Positions 29,449 through 38,854 of a stretch of DNA of 64,000 bases are shown piece by piece. The stretch is taken from the NCBI RefSeq assembly GCF_013432195.1, contig NZ_JACCDB010000002.1, forward strand, positions 304,142-368,141, given 5' to 3'. Each line of letters opens with the position of its first letter. Positions within the stretch are counted from its first letter, which is position 1. Made by a program: the position numbers and the translations under genes. This DNA is from Tepidicella baoligensis. GTDB taxonomy: Bacteria > Pseudomonadota > Gammaproteobacteria > Burkholderiales > Burkholderiaceae_C. The notes under the pieces are model-generated. The model made no database searches, had not been told where the DNA came from, and was given only the letters and a program-made list of their open reading frames with translations.

Positions 29449-30299
29449 GCCATCTCCCACAGCCGCTGCAGCCGAGGCAGGGCGGCGCAGGTGTTGCGGG
29501 CCGCCTCCTGGGCCAACACCTCGGGCGCCACGCCCCGCAGCGCGGCGATGGCTGCCCCGATGCGCGGCAGCTCAGCCGGCGTGTTCACCTCCTGGGGCCG
29601 ACCAGCGGCCCGCTGCGCGGCGGTGACGTACAGCCACTGGGGCGGAATGTCCGGGGCATCGGTTTCGAGCACGAGGGCCGACAAGGGCAGCTCGGTGGCC
29701 AGGCGCCGCAGGCGCTGGGCGGTCTCGAAGGTGACCGCGCCGCCGAAGCCCAGACGCAGCCCGAGGGACAGGAAAGCCTGTGCCTGCTGCAGGCTGCCGT
29801 TGAACGCATGCGCGATCCCGCCTGGCGCCGCCGCCCCCTGCCCCGCCAGCGCCCGCAAGGGCTGGAGCAGGGCATCGGCCGAACGGCGCACGTGCAGGAT
29901 CACCGGCAGGCCGTGGCGCTGCGCCAGCCGCAACTGGGCCCGGTAGAAGCGGTGCTGCTTGTCACGCATCTCGGGCTCGCACAAGGCCGGCACGAAGAAA
30001 TCGAGCCCAATCTCGCCCACGGCAACCAGCCGCTCGTCGGCCACGGCCTCGGCCAACCGCTCGTCCAGGGCCTGCAGATCGGCCTCATCGGCCTGGGGCA
30101 CGTACAGCGGGTGGATGCCGAGCGCATAGGCATCGCCGGTGCGGTGGGCCCAGTCGCGCACCGTGTCCCAGTTCGCGCGCTCGACGGCGGGACACACGCA
30201 CAGGCGGACCCCCGCCTGCCGCGCGGCTTCGCGCACGCGCCAGCGCTCGGAGTCGGTCCACTCCGGGGCGTCGAGATGGCAATGGCTGTCGATCCACAT
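29445..30299 (-). CDS. TatD-family metal-dependent hydrolase
   Basis: TatD-family proteins are TIM-barrel metalloenzymes with 3'-exonuclease activity on DNA. The 284-residue protein begins MWIDSHCHLDAPEW, holding the metal-binding HxH. Further ligands are in AVGEIGLDFF, PVILHVRRSADALL, GGIAHAFNGS and LVLETDAPDIPP, which together complete the two-metal site. It heads a leftward operon with the glycosylase, methyltransferase-fold and EamA genes, joined by four-base overlaps or very short gaps. Confidence 0.92.
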   Translation of the reverse strand: MWIDSHCHLDAPEWTDSERWRVREAARQAGVRLCVCPAVERANWDTVRDWAHRTGDAYALGIHPLYVPQADEADLQALDERLAEAVADERLVAVGEIGLDFFVPALCEPEMRDKQHRFYRAQLRLAQRHGLPVILHVRRSADALLQPLRALAGQGAAAPGGIAHAFNGSLQQAQAFLSLGLRLGFGGAVTFETAQRLRRLATELPLSALVLETDAPDIPPQWLYVTAAQRAAGRPQEVNTPAELPRIGAAIAALRGVAPEVLAQEAARNTCAALPRLQRLWEMA

Positions 30300-30378
30300 G
30301 GGGGTTTCGATTATGGGTCAGCAGGGGACAGGCCGGTGATGCACAATGTTTTCCCGACACGACGACGGAGCCCACCCA

Positions 30379-31155
30379 GTGAACCCTCCACGGCATCTGA
30401 CCATCCTGACCGGGGCGTCGCGCGGCCTGGGGCAGGCCATGGCGCACCAGCTTCTGTCCCCTGACAGCCTGCTGCTGTGCATCTCGCGCCACACCAGCGA
30501 CGATCTGGCCCAACAGGCCATGGCCCGCGGCGGGCACCTGGAACAATGGGCGCAGGACCTGGCGGACACCGCCGAGGCCGCCGACCGCCTCGAACGCTGG
30601 CTGCACAGCCTGCACACCCCCGGCCTGTCCAGCGCCTCCCTGATCAACAACGCCGGGGTCATCCCCCACATCGGCCCCATCGACGACTGCCCGGCCGATG
30701 AACTGACCCGGGCCCTACGGGTCGGCCTCGAAGCCCCCATGATGCTCACCGCAGCCTTCCTGAGAGCAACGGGCACGTGGGTAGCGCATGGCTGGGAAGG
30801 GCCGCGCAAGGTGCTCAACATCTCCTCCGGGCTGGGGCGCCGTCCCATGGCCGGGCAGGCGCCCTACTGCGCCGCCAAAGCAGGACTCGACCATTTCAGC
30901 CGCTGCACCGCGCTCGACGAGGCGCGCCGGCCGCACGGTGCACGCATCGTCTCGCTGGCGCCGGGCGTGATCGACACCGACATGCAAACCCACCTGCGCG
31001 CCGGCGACCCGCAAGCCTTCCCCGACCTCGACCGCTTCCTCGACCTCAAGGCGCAGGGGCTGCTGGCCTCACCCGAAGCGGCCGCCCGCCAGGTGCTCGG
31101 CTACCTGGCCCGACCGGACTTCGGCGACCACCCCGTGGCCGACGCGAGGGATTGA
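30379..31155 (+). CDS. Short-chain dehydrogenase (sepiapterin reductase-like)
   Basis: This 258-residue SDR has the cofactor motif LTGASRGLGQAMA at the N-terminus, NNAGVIPHIG in the middle and the intact catalytic pair in APYCAAKAGLD (YxxxK). The pattern of the C-terminal half (APGVIDTDMQTHLR) resembles sepiapterin/benzil-reductase-like members. The GTG at 30379 is preceded by GGAG at a good distance and starts directly before the fold. An ATG at 30346 would add 11 residues and lacks a clear ribosome-binding site. The substrate is unknown. Confidence 0.85.
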   Translation: MNPPRHLTILTGASRGLGQAMAHQLLSPDSLLLCISRHTSDDLAQQAMARGGHLEQWAQDLADTAEAADRLERWLHSLHTPGLSSASLINNAGVIPHIGPIDDCPADELTRALRVGLEAPMMLTAAFLRATGTWVAHGWEGPRKVLNISSGLGRRPMAGQAPYCAAKAGLDHFSRCTALDEARRPHGARIVSLAPGVIDTDMQTHLRAGDPQAFPDLDRFLDLKAQGLLASPEAAARQVLGYLARPDFGDHPVADARD

Positions 31156-31158
31156 ACC

Positions 31159-31797
31159 TTGGCCACCAACCCGCGCCACCGTCGCCGGCATCTGTGTTGC
31201 CTGGCTGGTGCGGCCGCGCTGGCATCGTTTCCTACACTCTGGGTACACGCCGCCACTACCCACTCTACTGGCCAAGCACGGGAGGATGAACGGTTCTGGA
31301 CGCTGACCCGAGAAGGTGGCTATGTGCTGCTGATGCGACACGCCGCCACCGTTGCCGGTGTGGGCGATCCACCCGGCTTCCGGCTCGACGACTGCCACAC
31401 CCAGCGCAACCTGAGCGAGTCGGGCCGCGAAGCCGCACAACGGCTGGGCGAACGCTTCCGGGAACGGGGCGTGCGGCTCAGCGCGGTCTACAGCAGCGCC
31501 TGGTGCCGCTGCATCGATACCGCACGTCTGGCCTTCGATCCGCACTATCCGCCCCATCGGGTCTGGCCGGCGCTCAACTCGTTCTTCCAGGGTCACGGCA
31601 GCGCGGCCGCACAGACGCAGGAGCTGCTCCAACGTGCTGCTTTATGGTGCGCACCAGGGCATCTGATGCTGGTGACCCACCAGGTCAACATCACTGCCGT
31701 CACCAGTTTGTCCCCAGGAATGGGCGAAGTGTTTCTGACCCGTTTCGAGGCGAGCCGACCCGATCGCCTCACCGTACTGGCCCGACTGACCGGTTGA
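31159..31797 (+). CDS. Exported histidine-phosphatase-family protein
   Basis: This 212-residue protein belongs to the histidine phosphatase (phosphoglycerate mutase-like) superfamily. The catalytic RHA is in YVLLMRHAATVAG near residue 60, the second Arg in YSSAWCRCIDTA and the second His in LMLVTHQVNI. An arginine-rich N-terminus with a hydrophobic stretch (LAGAAALASFPTLWVHA) predicts export. The apparent start is a TTG at 31159, three bases after the SDR stop, with GAGG about ten bases upstream. Its phosphorylated substrate is unknown. Confidence 0.8.
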   Translation: MATNPRHRRRHLCCLAGAAALASFPTLWVHAATTHSTGQAREDERFWTLTREGGYVLLMRHAATVAGVGDPPGFRLDDCHTQRNLSESGREAAQRLGERFRERGVRLSAVYSSAWCRCIDTARLAFDPHYPPHRVWPALNSFFQGHGSAAAQTQELLQRAALWCAPGHLMLVTHQVNITAVTSLSPGMGEVFLTRFEASRPDRLTVLARLTG

Positions 31798-31861
31798 ATC
31801 GACCTTGCGAGCCGCTAAGATGGTGCCGGAATCTCTTTCCCATCAACACAAGGAACCCCCC

Positions 31862-33046
31862 ATGAGCAGAGAAGTCGTTGTCCTCAGCGGTGTGCGCACC
31901 GCCATCGGTACTTTTGGCGGCAGCCTCAAGGACACCCCCACCACCGAACTCGGCGCCCTCGTGGTGCGGGAGGCCCTGGCGCGTGCCCAGATCGAGGGCA
32001 AAGACGTGGGCCATGTCGCCTTCGGCCATGTCGTCAACACCGAGCCCCGGGACATGTACCTCTCGCGCGTGGCCGCGCTCAACGGCGGCTGCCCAGAGAC
32101 CACCCCCGCCTTCAACGTCAACCGCCTGTGCGGCTCGGGCCTGCAAGCGATTGTCTCGGCCAGCCAGGCCATCATGCTGGGCGACTGCGACGTCGCCATC
32201 GGTGCCGGCGCCGAAAACATGAGCCGCGCCCCTTACGCCAGCCTCAGCACCCGTTTCGGTGCCCGCATGGGCGATGCCAAACTGGTGGACATGATGGTCG
32301 GCGCCCTGCATGACCCGTTCCACAACATCCACATGGGCGTGACCGCCGAGAACGTCGCCGCACAGTTCGGCATCACCCGCGAGATGCAGGACGCGCTGGC
32401 GGTGGAAAGCCACAACCGGGCCGAACGCGCCACACAGGAAGGCCGGTTCAAGAGCCAGATCGTGCCGGTGATGCTCAAAACCCGCAAGGGCGAGGTGGCA
32501 TTCGACACCGATGAGCACTTCCGCCCTGGCTGCAAACTCGACGATCTGGCCAAACTCAAGCCGGTGTTTCTGAAAGAAAACGGCACGGTGACGGCCGGCA
32601 ACGCCAGCGGCATCAACGATGCGGCCGCCGCGGTGGTGCTGATGGAGGCGGGTGCGGCCAAGGCCCGAGGGCTGACCCCCATGGCGCGCCTGGTGGGCTA
32701 CGCCCATACCGGTCTGGACCCGAAGATCATGGGCGTGGGCCCGATCTCTGCCACGCAAGCGGTGCTCAAACGCACCGGCCTGAGCGTGAACGACCTGGAC
32801 GTGATCGAAGCCAACGAGGCATTTGCCGCGCAGGCCTGCGCCGTGACCAAGGGCCTCGGACTGGACCCGGCCAAGGTCAACCCCAACGGATCGGGCATTT
32901 CGCTCGGCCATCCGATTGGGGCCACCGGCGCGCTCATCACCGTCAAGGCCCTGCACGAGCTGCAGCGCATCAACGGCCGCTATGCCCTGGTGACCATGTG
33001 CATCGGCGGCGGACAAGGTATTGCCGCCATCTTCGAACGCATGTAA
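31862..33046 (+). CDS. bktB: Beta-ketothiolase / acetyl-CoA C-acyltransferase
   Basis: This 394-residue thiolase condenses or cleaves 3-ketoacyl-CoA. Catalytic residues are visible: Cys in VNRLCGSGLQAIVSA near residue 90, His in GISLGHPIGATGA and Cys in VTMCIGGGQG. From memory the sequence closely resembles BktB of Cupriavidus necator (the same MTREVVV-type start and C-terminus GIAAIFER), the thiolase that accepts longer substrates in polyhydroxyalkanoate synthesis. The ATG at 31862 gives the standard N-terminus. No pha genes are adjacent, so a role in beta-oxidation is equally possible. Confidence 0.9.
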   Translation: MSREVVVLSGVRTAIGTFGGSLKDTPTTELGALVVREALARAQIEGKDVGHVAFGHVVNTEPRDMYLSRVAALNGGCPETTPAFNVNRLCGSGLQAIVSASQAIMLGDCDVAIGAGAENMSRAPYASLSTRFGARMGDAKLVDMMVGALHDPFHNIHMGVTAENVAAQFGITREMQDALAVESHNRAERATQEGRFKSQIVPVMLKTRKGEVAFDTDEHFRPGCKLDDLAKLKPVFLKENGTVTAGNASGINDAAAAVVLMEAGAAKARGLTPMARLVGYAHTGLDPKIMGVGPISATQAVLKRTGLSVNDLDVIEANEAFAAQACAVTKGLGLDPAKVNPNGSGISLGHPIGATGALITVKALHELQRINGRYALVTMCIGGGQGIAAIFERM

Positions 33047-33057
33047 GCAGGGGCGGC

Positions 33058-33798
33058 TCAGTCGCCCTGGAACCCTCCGGCGCGGCACGTGAGCACCAGC
33101 GTGTCGCGCCAGCCCAGCTCGTCAGCCTCCTGAGGCTGGATTGGCGTGGTTTCGTGGATCACCCGCGCATCGTCGAGCAGCAACAACGACCACGGCTCGG
33201 TCAGGGTGAAGCGTTGCCCGTTGGGGCCATGGGCCTCGAAAACACGGCTCTCGCCGCCCTTGATGCGATGCCGCCCCACCAGAAATACCGCGACCAGATC
33301 CACGCCGTCGCGGTGGGCCCCTTCGGGCGTGGGCCGGCCAATGCCGTCGGTGGTATCGATGCGGAACTGATGCGCCTCGATGTACCAGGTTTGCGGTCCT
33401 TTGAGCACCGAAGTCACCGCCGCTGTCTGCACCAGCAGGCGCTGCCACGCTGGCGTGGCCACCACCGCCGGGTCCACCGGTTCGAACCAGCGCAGCATGC
33501 CCCCATGCAGCGCGTTGTATTCCACCGGCTGCCAGTGAGCGCGATGCGGCGCCTGCCGTACCGTCGTACCATCGACCACGAAACAGCTGTGACGGCGCTT
33601 GCGGTAGCGCCCCCCATCCTTCAGATAACGGTCGCTTGGGAGGTCGTCCCAGCTGGGCTGCAAGGCGGCCAGCGCCTGCGGCTCCAGCCCCAGCCACTGC
33701 TGGACGGAGCGCGCATCCATCAGCGCATAGCCCTGCTGGGCCAGGGTATCGTCAAGGCGGCTCAGCGGCACGCAGGGGGGCAGAAAATGGGCATTCAT
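33058..33798 (-). CDS. 2-oxoglutarate-Fe(II) dioxygenase family protein
   Basis: This 246-residue protein fits the 2OG-Fe_Oxy_2 family, non-heme iron dioxygenases, some of which hydroxylate free amino acids. The iron-binding HxD is in EGAHRDGVDLVAV and the distal His in ARVIHETTPI, with a downstream Arg (GWRDTLVL) positioned to bind 2-oxoglutarate. The ATG at 33798 (MNAHFLPP) is chosen, since upstream codons have no family character. It is convergent with bktB. The substrate is unknown. Confidence 0.82.
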   Translation of the reverse strand: MNAHFLPPCVPLSRLDDTLAQQGYALMDARSVQQWLGLEPQALAALQPSWDDLPSDRYLKDGGRYRKRRHSCFVVDGTTVRQAPHRAHWQPVEYNALHGGMLRWFEPVDPAVVATPAWQRLLVQTAAVTSVLKGPQTWYIEAHQFRIDTTDGIGRPTPEGAHRDGVDLVAVFLVGRHRIKGGESRVFEAHGPNGQRFTLTEPWSLLLLDDARVIHETTPIQPQEADELGWRDTLVLTCRAGGFQGD

Positions 33799-33920
33799 GG
33801 CCGCGAAGTGTAGCCCGGCCCAGGTCAGCACCATGCCCCACCGGGTAAACACGCTACACAGCCATGCCGCTTTTCGCTACGCTGTACCCAGATCAGATGA
33901 CCCCGGTGACGAGGAGACCG

Positions 33921-34760
33921 ATGAACCCGACCCAGCCAGCCGACGAGCCCAGCCCTGAAACTCACGACCAGCCGGCCACCGAACCGCACACCGGCGGCTC
34001 GCCCCCCGAAAGCGCGTCGGTGTTCGCCCTCACGCTGGCCGAGCTCTCCGCCCGCGATCCGCTGCGCTGGATCGCGCTGGGTTGGCGGGATTTCGTCCGC
34101 TGCCCACGCATCGGTCTGTTCTACGGCGCCTGTTTCTTCCTGATGGGCCATGCGCTGTGGATCGTGCTGCATGAAGCGCCGGCCTACGTGCTGGCACTGA
34201 GCGCCGGCTTTTTGTTGATGGGGCCGTTCCTCTGCCTGGGCCTGTACGATGCCAGCCGCGCCCTGGAACAGGGCCGACAGCCGTCGCTGCGCGCCTCGCT
34301 GACCTCCTGGCTACCCACCAAGGGCACCATGGCCATCTTTGCCGGCGTGCTGCTGATCCTGGAGATGCTCTGGGGGCGCGCCTCTCTGGTGGTGTTCGCG
34401 GTTACGTTCAACACCATGCCCGATACGGCCAACCTGCTCAAGATGCTGCTGAGCGTGGAAAACCTGGAATTCCTCATCACCTACACCGTGGTGGGTGCGA
34501 TCTTCGCCGGGCTTATTTTCGTGACCAGCGTCATCTCCATCCCCATGATCCTGGACCGACAGGTGGACGCGATCTCGGCCGGTCTGACCAGCATCCGGGC
34601 CTGTCTGCAGAACCCGGGGGTGATGCTGTGGTGGGGTGCGCTCATCACCATGCTCGTGTTGCTGGCCATGCTGCCCGCGTTCCTGGGCCTGCTCGTCGTC
34701 GGGCCGGTGCTGGGCCACGCCACCTGGCACGCCTACCGTCACATCGTGCCCGCCACCTGA
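33921..34760 (+). CDS. DUF2189-family polytopic membrane protein
   Basis: This 279-residue protein has an acidic, proline-rich N-terminus of about 40 residues. A membrane domain with six hydrophobic segments follows, beginning with LSARDPLRWIALGWRDFVRCPRIGLFYG, the typical entry sequence of DUF2189 proteins. The function of the family is unknown; some genomes place it near cytochrome oxidase assembly genes, which is not the case here. GAGGAG precedes the ATG at 33921. It may be co-transcribed with the Na/Pi transporter gene 61 bases downstream. Confidence 0.82.
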   Translation: MNPTQPADEPSPETHDQPATEPHTGGSPPESASVFALTLAELSARDPLRWIALGWRDFVRCPRIGLFYGACFFLMGHALWIVLHEAPAYVLALSAGFLLMGPFLCLGLYDASRALEQGRQPSLRASLTSWLPTKGTMAIFAGVLLILEMLWGRASLVVFAVTFNTMPDTANLLKMLLSVENLEFLITYTVVGAIFAGLIFVTSVISIPMILDRQVDAISAGLTSIRACLQNPGVMLWWGALITMLVLLAMLPAFLGLLVVGPVLGHATWHAYRHIVPAT

Positions 34761-34821
34761 AACCGAGCACCGCCCGGCTGGCCACCGGGTGGGGCAGCAC
34801 ACACCGGCCAAACGTGGCAAG

Positions 34822-35799
34822 ATGCCGACCATGCTCGCAGAACTCGATTTCAGTGAGTTCCAGGTGTTCATCCTGGTGCTCAGCGCCTTGCTGCTGTTTC
34901 TATACGGACTGGAGCACTTCAGCCAGGAATTGCAGACGGTGGGACGGGAAAAGCTCCCGCGTTGGCTGGCCATGGCCACGCGAGACCGCTTTCGTGGCCT
35001 GCTGCTGGGCGCCACCGTCACGGCGGTGGTGCAATCGAGCAGTGCGGTGTCGGCGCTGGTTATTGCACTGGTCAACGCCGGCACCCTCAGTTTTGCCAGC
35101 AGTCTGGCGGTGCTGCTGGGCGCCAAGATCGGCACCACCTCCACCGCCTGGCTGGTGTCGTTCAAGCTGACCCACATCGGCCCCTACCTGATCGTGCTGG
35201 GTGGCATCCTGACGATGCTGCCGTTTTCCATCCGCGTCGTCGGGCGAGCCATTTTCTATTTCGGATTCATCTTTTTCACGCTGGACCTGATCGGTGACTC
35301 GCTGGAGCCGTTGCGCCAGTCGCCCTGGGTGCTCGAATGGCTGGCCCGCGCCGAGGAACCCTGGCTGGGCGTGATCATGGGGGTGTTGATGACCGTGCTG
35401 CTGCAATCCAGCAGCGTGGTCAGCGGGCTGGCGATCGTGCTGGTGCAGCAGGGGGTGCTCGACCCCATGGGCGCGGTCGCGATCGTCGTCGGTGCGACAT
35501 TGGGAACCACGGCCACCGGCCTGATCGCCAGCATCCCCATGGATGCGTTCGCGAAACGGGCAGCGGTCATGAACCTGATGTTCAACGCAGTGGGCGTCGT
35601 GCTCATCCTGCCCTTCGTGACGGCGTTCGGGGAGTGGGCGGTGCGTGTGGGGGAGACCCCCTCACAGGCTGTGGCCATTGCCAACCTCGCCTTCAACGCT
35701 GGCGTGGCGTTGATGTTTTTGCCTTTCACCGGATGGATGGGGCGGCGTTTCGCCCCGAAAGCAGAACCCAGACACTCGCCAGAAAACGCCCCGATCTGA
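34822..35799 (+). CDS. Na+/phosphate cotransporter-family protein
   Basis: This 325-residue membrane protein belongs to the NptA/YjbB-like Na/Pi cotransporter family. Both diagnostic repeats are present: VVQSSSAVSALVIALVNAG and LLQSSSVVSGLAIVLVQQG, each followed by a GAxxGTT segment (GAKIGTTSTA and GATLGTTATG). It is shorter than YjbB because it lacks the cytoplasmic PhoU-like C-terminal domain. It may move phosphate or another anion; export is as plausible as import. The ATG at 34822 is preferred. Confidence 0.88.
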   Translation: MPTMLAELDFSEFQVFILVLSALLLFLYGLEHFSQELQTVGREKLPRWLAMATRDRFRGLLLGATVTAVVQSSSAVSALVIALVNAGTLSFASSLAVLLGAKIGTTSTAWLVSFKLTHIGPYLIVLGGILTMLPFSIRVVGRAIFYFGFIFFTLDLIGDSLEPLRQSPWVLEWLARAEEPWLGVIMGVLMTVLLQSSSVVSGLAIVLVQQGVLDPMGAVAIVVGATLGTTATGLIASIPMDAFAKRAAVMNLMFNAVGVVLILPFVTAFGEWAVRVGETPSQAVAIANLAFNAGVALMFLPFTGWMGRRFAPKAEPRHSPENAPI

Positions 35800-35832
35800 G
35801 CCAGACGGCCCCAGCGCGCCCAGGCAACAGGC

Positions 35833-36831
35833 TCAAGCGTTGACGTTCACCACCACCCGCCCGCGAACCTGCCCGGCCAGGATCTGGCTGCCGAGCGCGG
35901 CCACCTCGGCCATGGGGACTTCGCGCGTCATCTGCTCCAGGCGATGGCGGTCCAGCAGGGCGTCGAGCTGGGCCCAGGCCACTTCGCGCCGGGACATGGG
36001 GGCCATGACGCTGTCGATGCCGTAGAGGGTCACGCCGCGCAGGATGAAGGGCGCCACAGTGGCAGGCAGATCCATGCCCTGGGCCAGACCACAGGCCGTC
36101 ACCGCCCCGCCATAGCGCGTGCTGGCGCAGGCATTGGCCAGGGTGTGACTGCCCACGGCATCCACCACGCCGATCCAGCGCTCCTTCTGCAAGGGCTTGC
36201 CAGGGGCTGCCAACGCCTGCCGCTCGATCACCTCCGCCGCCCCGAGCGCCTTGAGGTAATCGGCCTCCTGCGGCCGCCCGGTGGAAGCGACCACGGTATG
36301 TCCGAGCGCCGCCAGCAGGGCCACCGCCACGCTGCCCACCCCACCCCCGGCGCCGGTGACGAGCACCTCGCCGCTGCCAGGCGCCACGCCCGCTTCCGCC
36401 CAGTGCCGCTGCAGGGTTTGCACGCAGAGCATGGCGGTATAGCCGGCGGTACCAATGGCCATGGCCTGCCGGGTGGTCAGGCCTGGCGGCAGAGCCACCA
36501 GCCAATCACCTTGGACGCAAGCCTTCTGCGCCAGCCCTCCCCACCAGGTTTCCCCCACGCCCCAGCCATTGAGGACCACACGGTCGCCCTCGCGCCAGCG
36601 CGGGTGCCGACTGGCCGTGACCGTGCCCGCCAAGTCGATGCCCGGCACCATGGGAAACTGGCGCACCACCGGCGAACGGCCGGTGAGCGCCAGACCATCT
36701 TTGTAATTCACGGTGGACCACTCCACCTGGACCGTTACGTCGCCCGCGGGCAATTGGCTCTCGTCGAGATCGCTCAAGGTACAGCGGTAACCCTCGGCGT
36801 CGGTGCGGGTGATCATCCAGGCTTTGAACAT
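35833..36831 (-). CDS. AcuI/YhdH-family NADPH-dependent oxidoreductase
   Basis: This 332-residue MDR enzyme matches the YhdH/YhfP-AcuI group, which reduces acrylyl-CoA or quinone-like enones with NADPH. It starts MFKAWMITRTD and includes VNYKDGLALTGRSPVVRQFP and MVPGIDLAGTV, typical of that group. The cofactor motif is VTGAGGGVGSVAVALLAALGH. A GAGGAA site six bases upstream supports the ATG at 36831 over 36837. A detoxifying role towards acrylyl-CoA is known for AcuI, but here it is only inferred. Confidence 0.88.
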   Translation of the reverse strand: MFKAWMITRTDAEGYRCTLSDLDESQLPAGDVTVQVEWSTVNYKDGLALTGRSPVVRQFPMVPGIDLAGTVTASRHPRWREGDRVVLNGWGVGETWWGGLAQKACVQGDWLVALPPGLTTRQAMAIGTAGYTAMLCVQTLQRHWAEAGVAPGSGEVLVTGAGGGVGSVAVALLAALGHTVVASTGRPQEADYLKALGAAEVIERQALAAPGKPLQKERWIGVVDAVGSHTLANACASTRYGGAVTACGLAQGMDLPATVAPFILRGVTLYGIDSVMAPMSRREVAWAQLDALLDRHRLEQMTREVPMAEVAALGSQILAGQVRGRVVVNVNA

Positions 36832-36841
36832 CGTCATTTCC

Positions 36842-37132
36842 TCAGGGTGCGCGGCCATCGGGCCGCTCGGGTTGCGTCTGATCGGGCTGCCTCTCTTCGG
36901 GGCCGGTGGCCGTGTCCTGCCACAGCCGCCACAACAGCACCATCCCAGCGCCTGCGTTGCCCAGCGCCAGCAGGGTCAAGACCCACAGCAGCGCCCCTTC
37001 TGGGCGGGCCAGATGCAGCGTCCAGGCCATGCCGGAAGACAAAACGTTGAACAACAGCATCAGCCGGAACAGCGGATGTCGAGGCTGCCACAGCCGTCTC
37101 AACCGAGCCGGTCCGTTGGGAGGTGCATGCAT
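36842..37132 (-). CDS. Hypothetical small membrane protein
   Basis: This 96-residue protein is not recognised. It has two hydrophobic segments (about residues 22-40, LMLLFNVLSSGMAWTLHLA, and 48-68) and a hydrophilic Gln/Pro/Glu-rich tail. It lies between the acyl-CoA synthetase (9 bases upstream) and the AcuI-like gene (10 bases downstream) on the same strand, which argues that it is a real member of that operon. Confidence 0.6.
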   Translation of the reverse strand: MHAPPNGPARLRRLWQPRHPLFRLMLLFNVLSSGMAWTLHLARPEGALLWVLTLLALGNAGAGMVLLWRLWQDTATGPEERQPDQTQPERPDGRAP

Positions 37133-37141
37133 GCGGTCATG

Positions 37142-38854
37142 TTACCGTGCCCGGGCCTCGGCTTCTTGCAGCAAGCGCCACATCACCTTGCCACTGCCGC
37201 TCTTGGGCAGCGCGTCGGCAAACGCCACGATGCGCGGCACCTTGTAGGCGGCCATGTGCTCGTGACACCAGTCGATGATGTCCTGCTCGCTCACCTGCCC
37301 GCGTGCCTCGTCCCGCAGCACCACCACCGCCTTGACCGTCTCGCCGCGGTAAGCGTCCTGCACGCCGATCACGCAGGCTTCGGCAATCGCAGGGTGCTTG
37401 AACATCAGGGCCTCCACCTCGGCCGGCCATACCTTGTAGCCGCTGGCGTTGATCATGCGTTTGAGCCGGTCGGTGATGAAGAAGTAACCCTGCTCGTCCA
37501 TGCGCCCCAGGTCGCCGGTGCGGAAGAAGCGCTTGCCATCCAGCTCAAAAAACGCAGCGGCCGTGGCATCGGGGCGCTGCCAGTAGCCGTCGAACACCTC
37601 GGGCCCGTGGATCACGATTTCACCCTGCTCACCCACCGGGCACTCCTGCAAGGTTTGGGGGTCCACGATGCGCGCATCGGTGCCGATGAAGGGAACGCCC
37701 AGACACTGCTGTTTGGGATGATCCGGCGGGTTGTTGTGTGAAGGAGCGGCGGTTTCGGTCAGGCCATAGCCCTCGACATAGCGCAGGCCGTAGAGATCGA
37801 GCAGCTTCTGGGCCACGGCCTGGGGCATGGCCGCACCTCCCCCGCCGATATAGACCAGGCTGGTGAGATCGTGACTGGCAAAGTTCGGACTGGCCAGCAG
37901 GTCGATGATCATGGTGGGAATGTTGACCCAGTGGGTCACCTTCCAGCGCGAGATCAGCCGGCCGGCCAGCTCACGGTCCCAGCGCGGCATGATGACCATC
38001 GTGGCCCCGGCGTAGATGTTGCCGTGCATGCCGATGACCATGCCGGTGATGTGGAACATGGGAACCACGACGAGCGCCACGTTCTCGGCGCTGCCGTTGC
38101 CCCACAGGGTGCTGGCCACGGCGTTGTGCATGAGGGTGCGGTGCGGATGCATGCAGCCCTTGGGCAGACCCGTGGTGCCGCTGGTGTAGGGCAGCACCAC
38201 GAGATCATCGGGACCGGCGGTATGCTCCGGCGGCGCGGCCGTGCAGGCCATGGCCTCGGCCCAGTCGTGGGCCTGCCCGCTTGGCACCTCGGGCAACGGA
38301 TGGCGCCGGGCCAGCCACTCGCGCCAGGCAGGCGGAACATCAGCCGCCTCGCCAGCGAGTGCATCGGCAGGCATCAGGTCGGCGTAATGGGCGCACAGGA
38401 CGCGCTGCAGGCGCTGCCCCTCGGGCAGGCGCTGGTTGGCCAGGAGGAGCTCGTCGGCCAGGTCCGCCGCCACGATGGCCACACGCGCCCCGGGGTCGGT
38501 GATGTAGTGACCCAGTTCATCGGCCTTGTTCATGGGATTGACCGGCACCACCACCGCGTTGGCGCGCAGGATGCCATAGTAGGCGATCACGTGCTGGGGG
38601 CAGTTCTGCATCAGCAGGATCACCCGGTCTCCCGCGCGAACTCCCTGCCGGTGCAGCCAGGCGGCCAAGCGCAAAGCGGCATCGCGGAGCTGCGCGTAGG
38701 TGATCACCTGGTCGAAAAACACGGTGGCCGGCTTGTCCGGGTAGCGGATGGCATTCGCTTCCAGGTTGAACCAGAGGGAAGTCCGGGGTACCGTGATGGC
38801 GTGCGGCAAGCGGCGCGGCCACACCGCATGGTGCAGGGCTTGTGTGGAGGGCAT
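37142..38854 (-). CDS. AMP-forming long-chain acyl-CoA synthetase
   Basis: This 570-residue ANL-superfamily enzyme activates a fatty acid to its CoA thioester with ATP. The P-loop-like motif YTSGTTGLPKGCMHPH, the YGLTETAAPSH motif and the hinge and C-terminal Lys regions (TGDLGRMDEQGYFF, LPKSGSGKVMWRLL) are all present. The ATG at 38854 (MPSTQALHH) starts the family-like sequence; an upstream extension to 39052 has no homology character. It heads a leftward operon with the small membrane protein and the AcuI-like reductase, a combination that suggests catabolism of an acyl substrate. Confidence 0.92.
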   Translation of the reverse strand: MPSTQALHHAVWPRRLPHAITVPRTSLWFNLEANAIRYPDKPATVFFDQVITYAQLRDAALRLAAWLHRQGVRAGDRVILLMQNCPQHVIAYYGILRANAVVVPVNPMNKADELGHYITDPGARVAIVAADLADELLLANQRLPEGQRLQRVLCAHYADLMPADALAGEAADVPPAWREWLARRHPLPEVPSGQAHDWAEAMACTAAPPEHTAGPDDLVVLPYTSGTTGLPKGCMHPHRTLMHNAVASTLWGNGSAENVALVVVPMFHITGMVIGMHGNIYAGATMVIMPRWDRELAGRLISRWKVTHWVNIPTMIIDLLASPNFASHDLTSLVYIGGGGAAMPQAVAQKLLDLYGLRYVEGYGLTETAAPSHNNPPDHPKQQCLGVPFIGTDARIVDPQTLQECPVGEQGEIVIHGPEVFDGYWQRPDATAAAFFELDGKRFFRTGDLGRMDEQGYFFITDRLKRMINASGYKVWPAEVEALMFKHPAIAEACVIGVQDAYRGETVKAVVVLRDEARGQVSEQDIIDWCHEHMAAYKVPRIVAFADALPKSGSGKVMWRLLQEAEARAR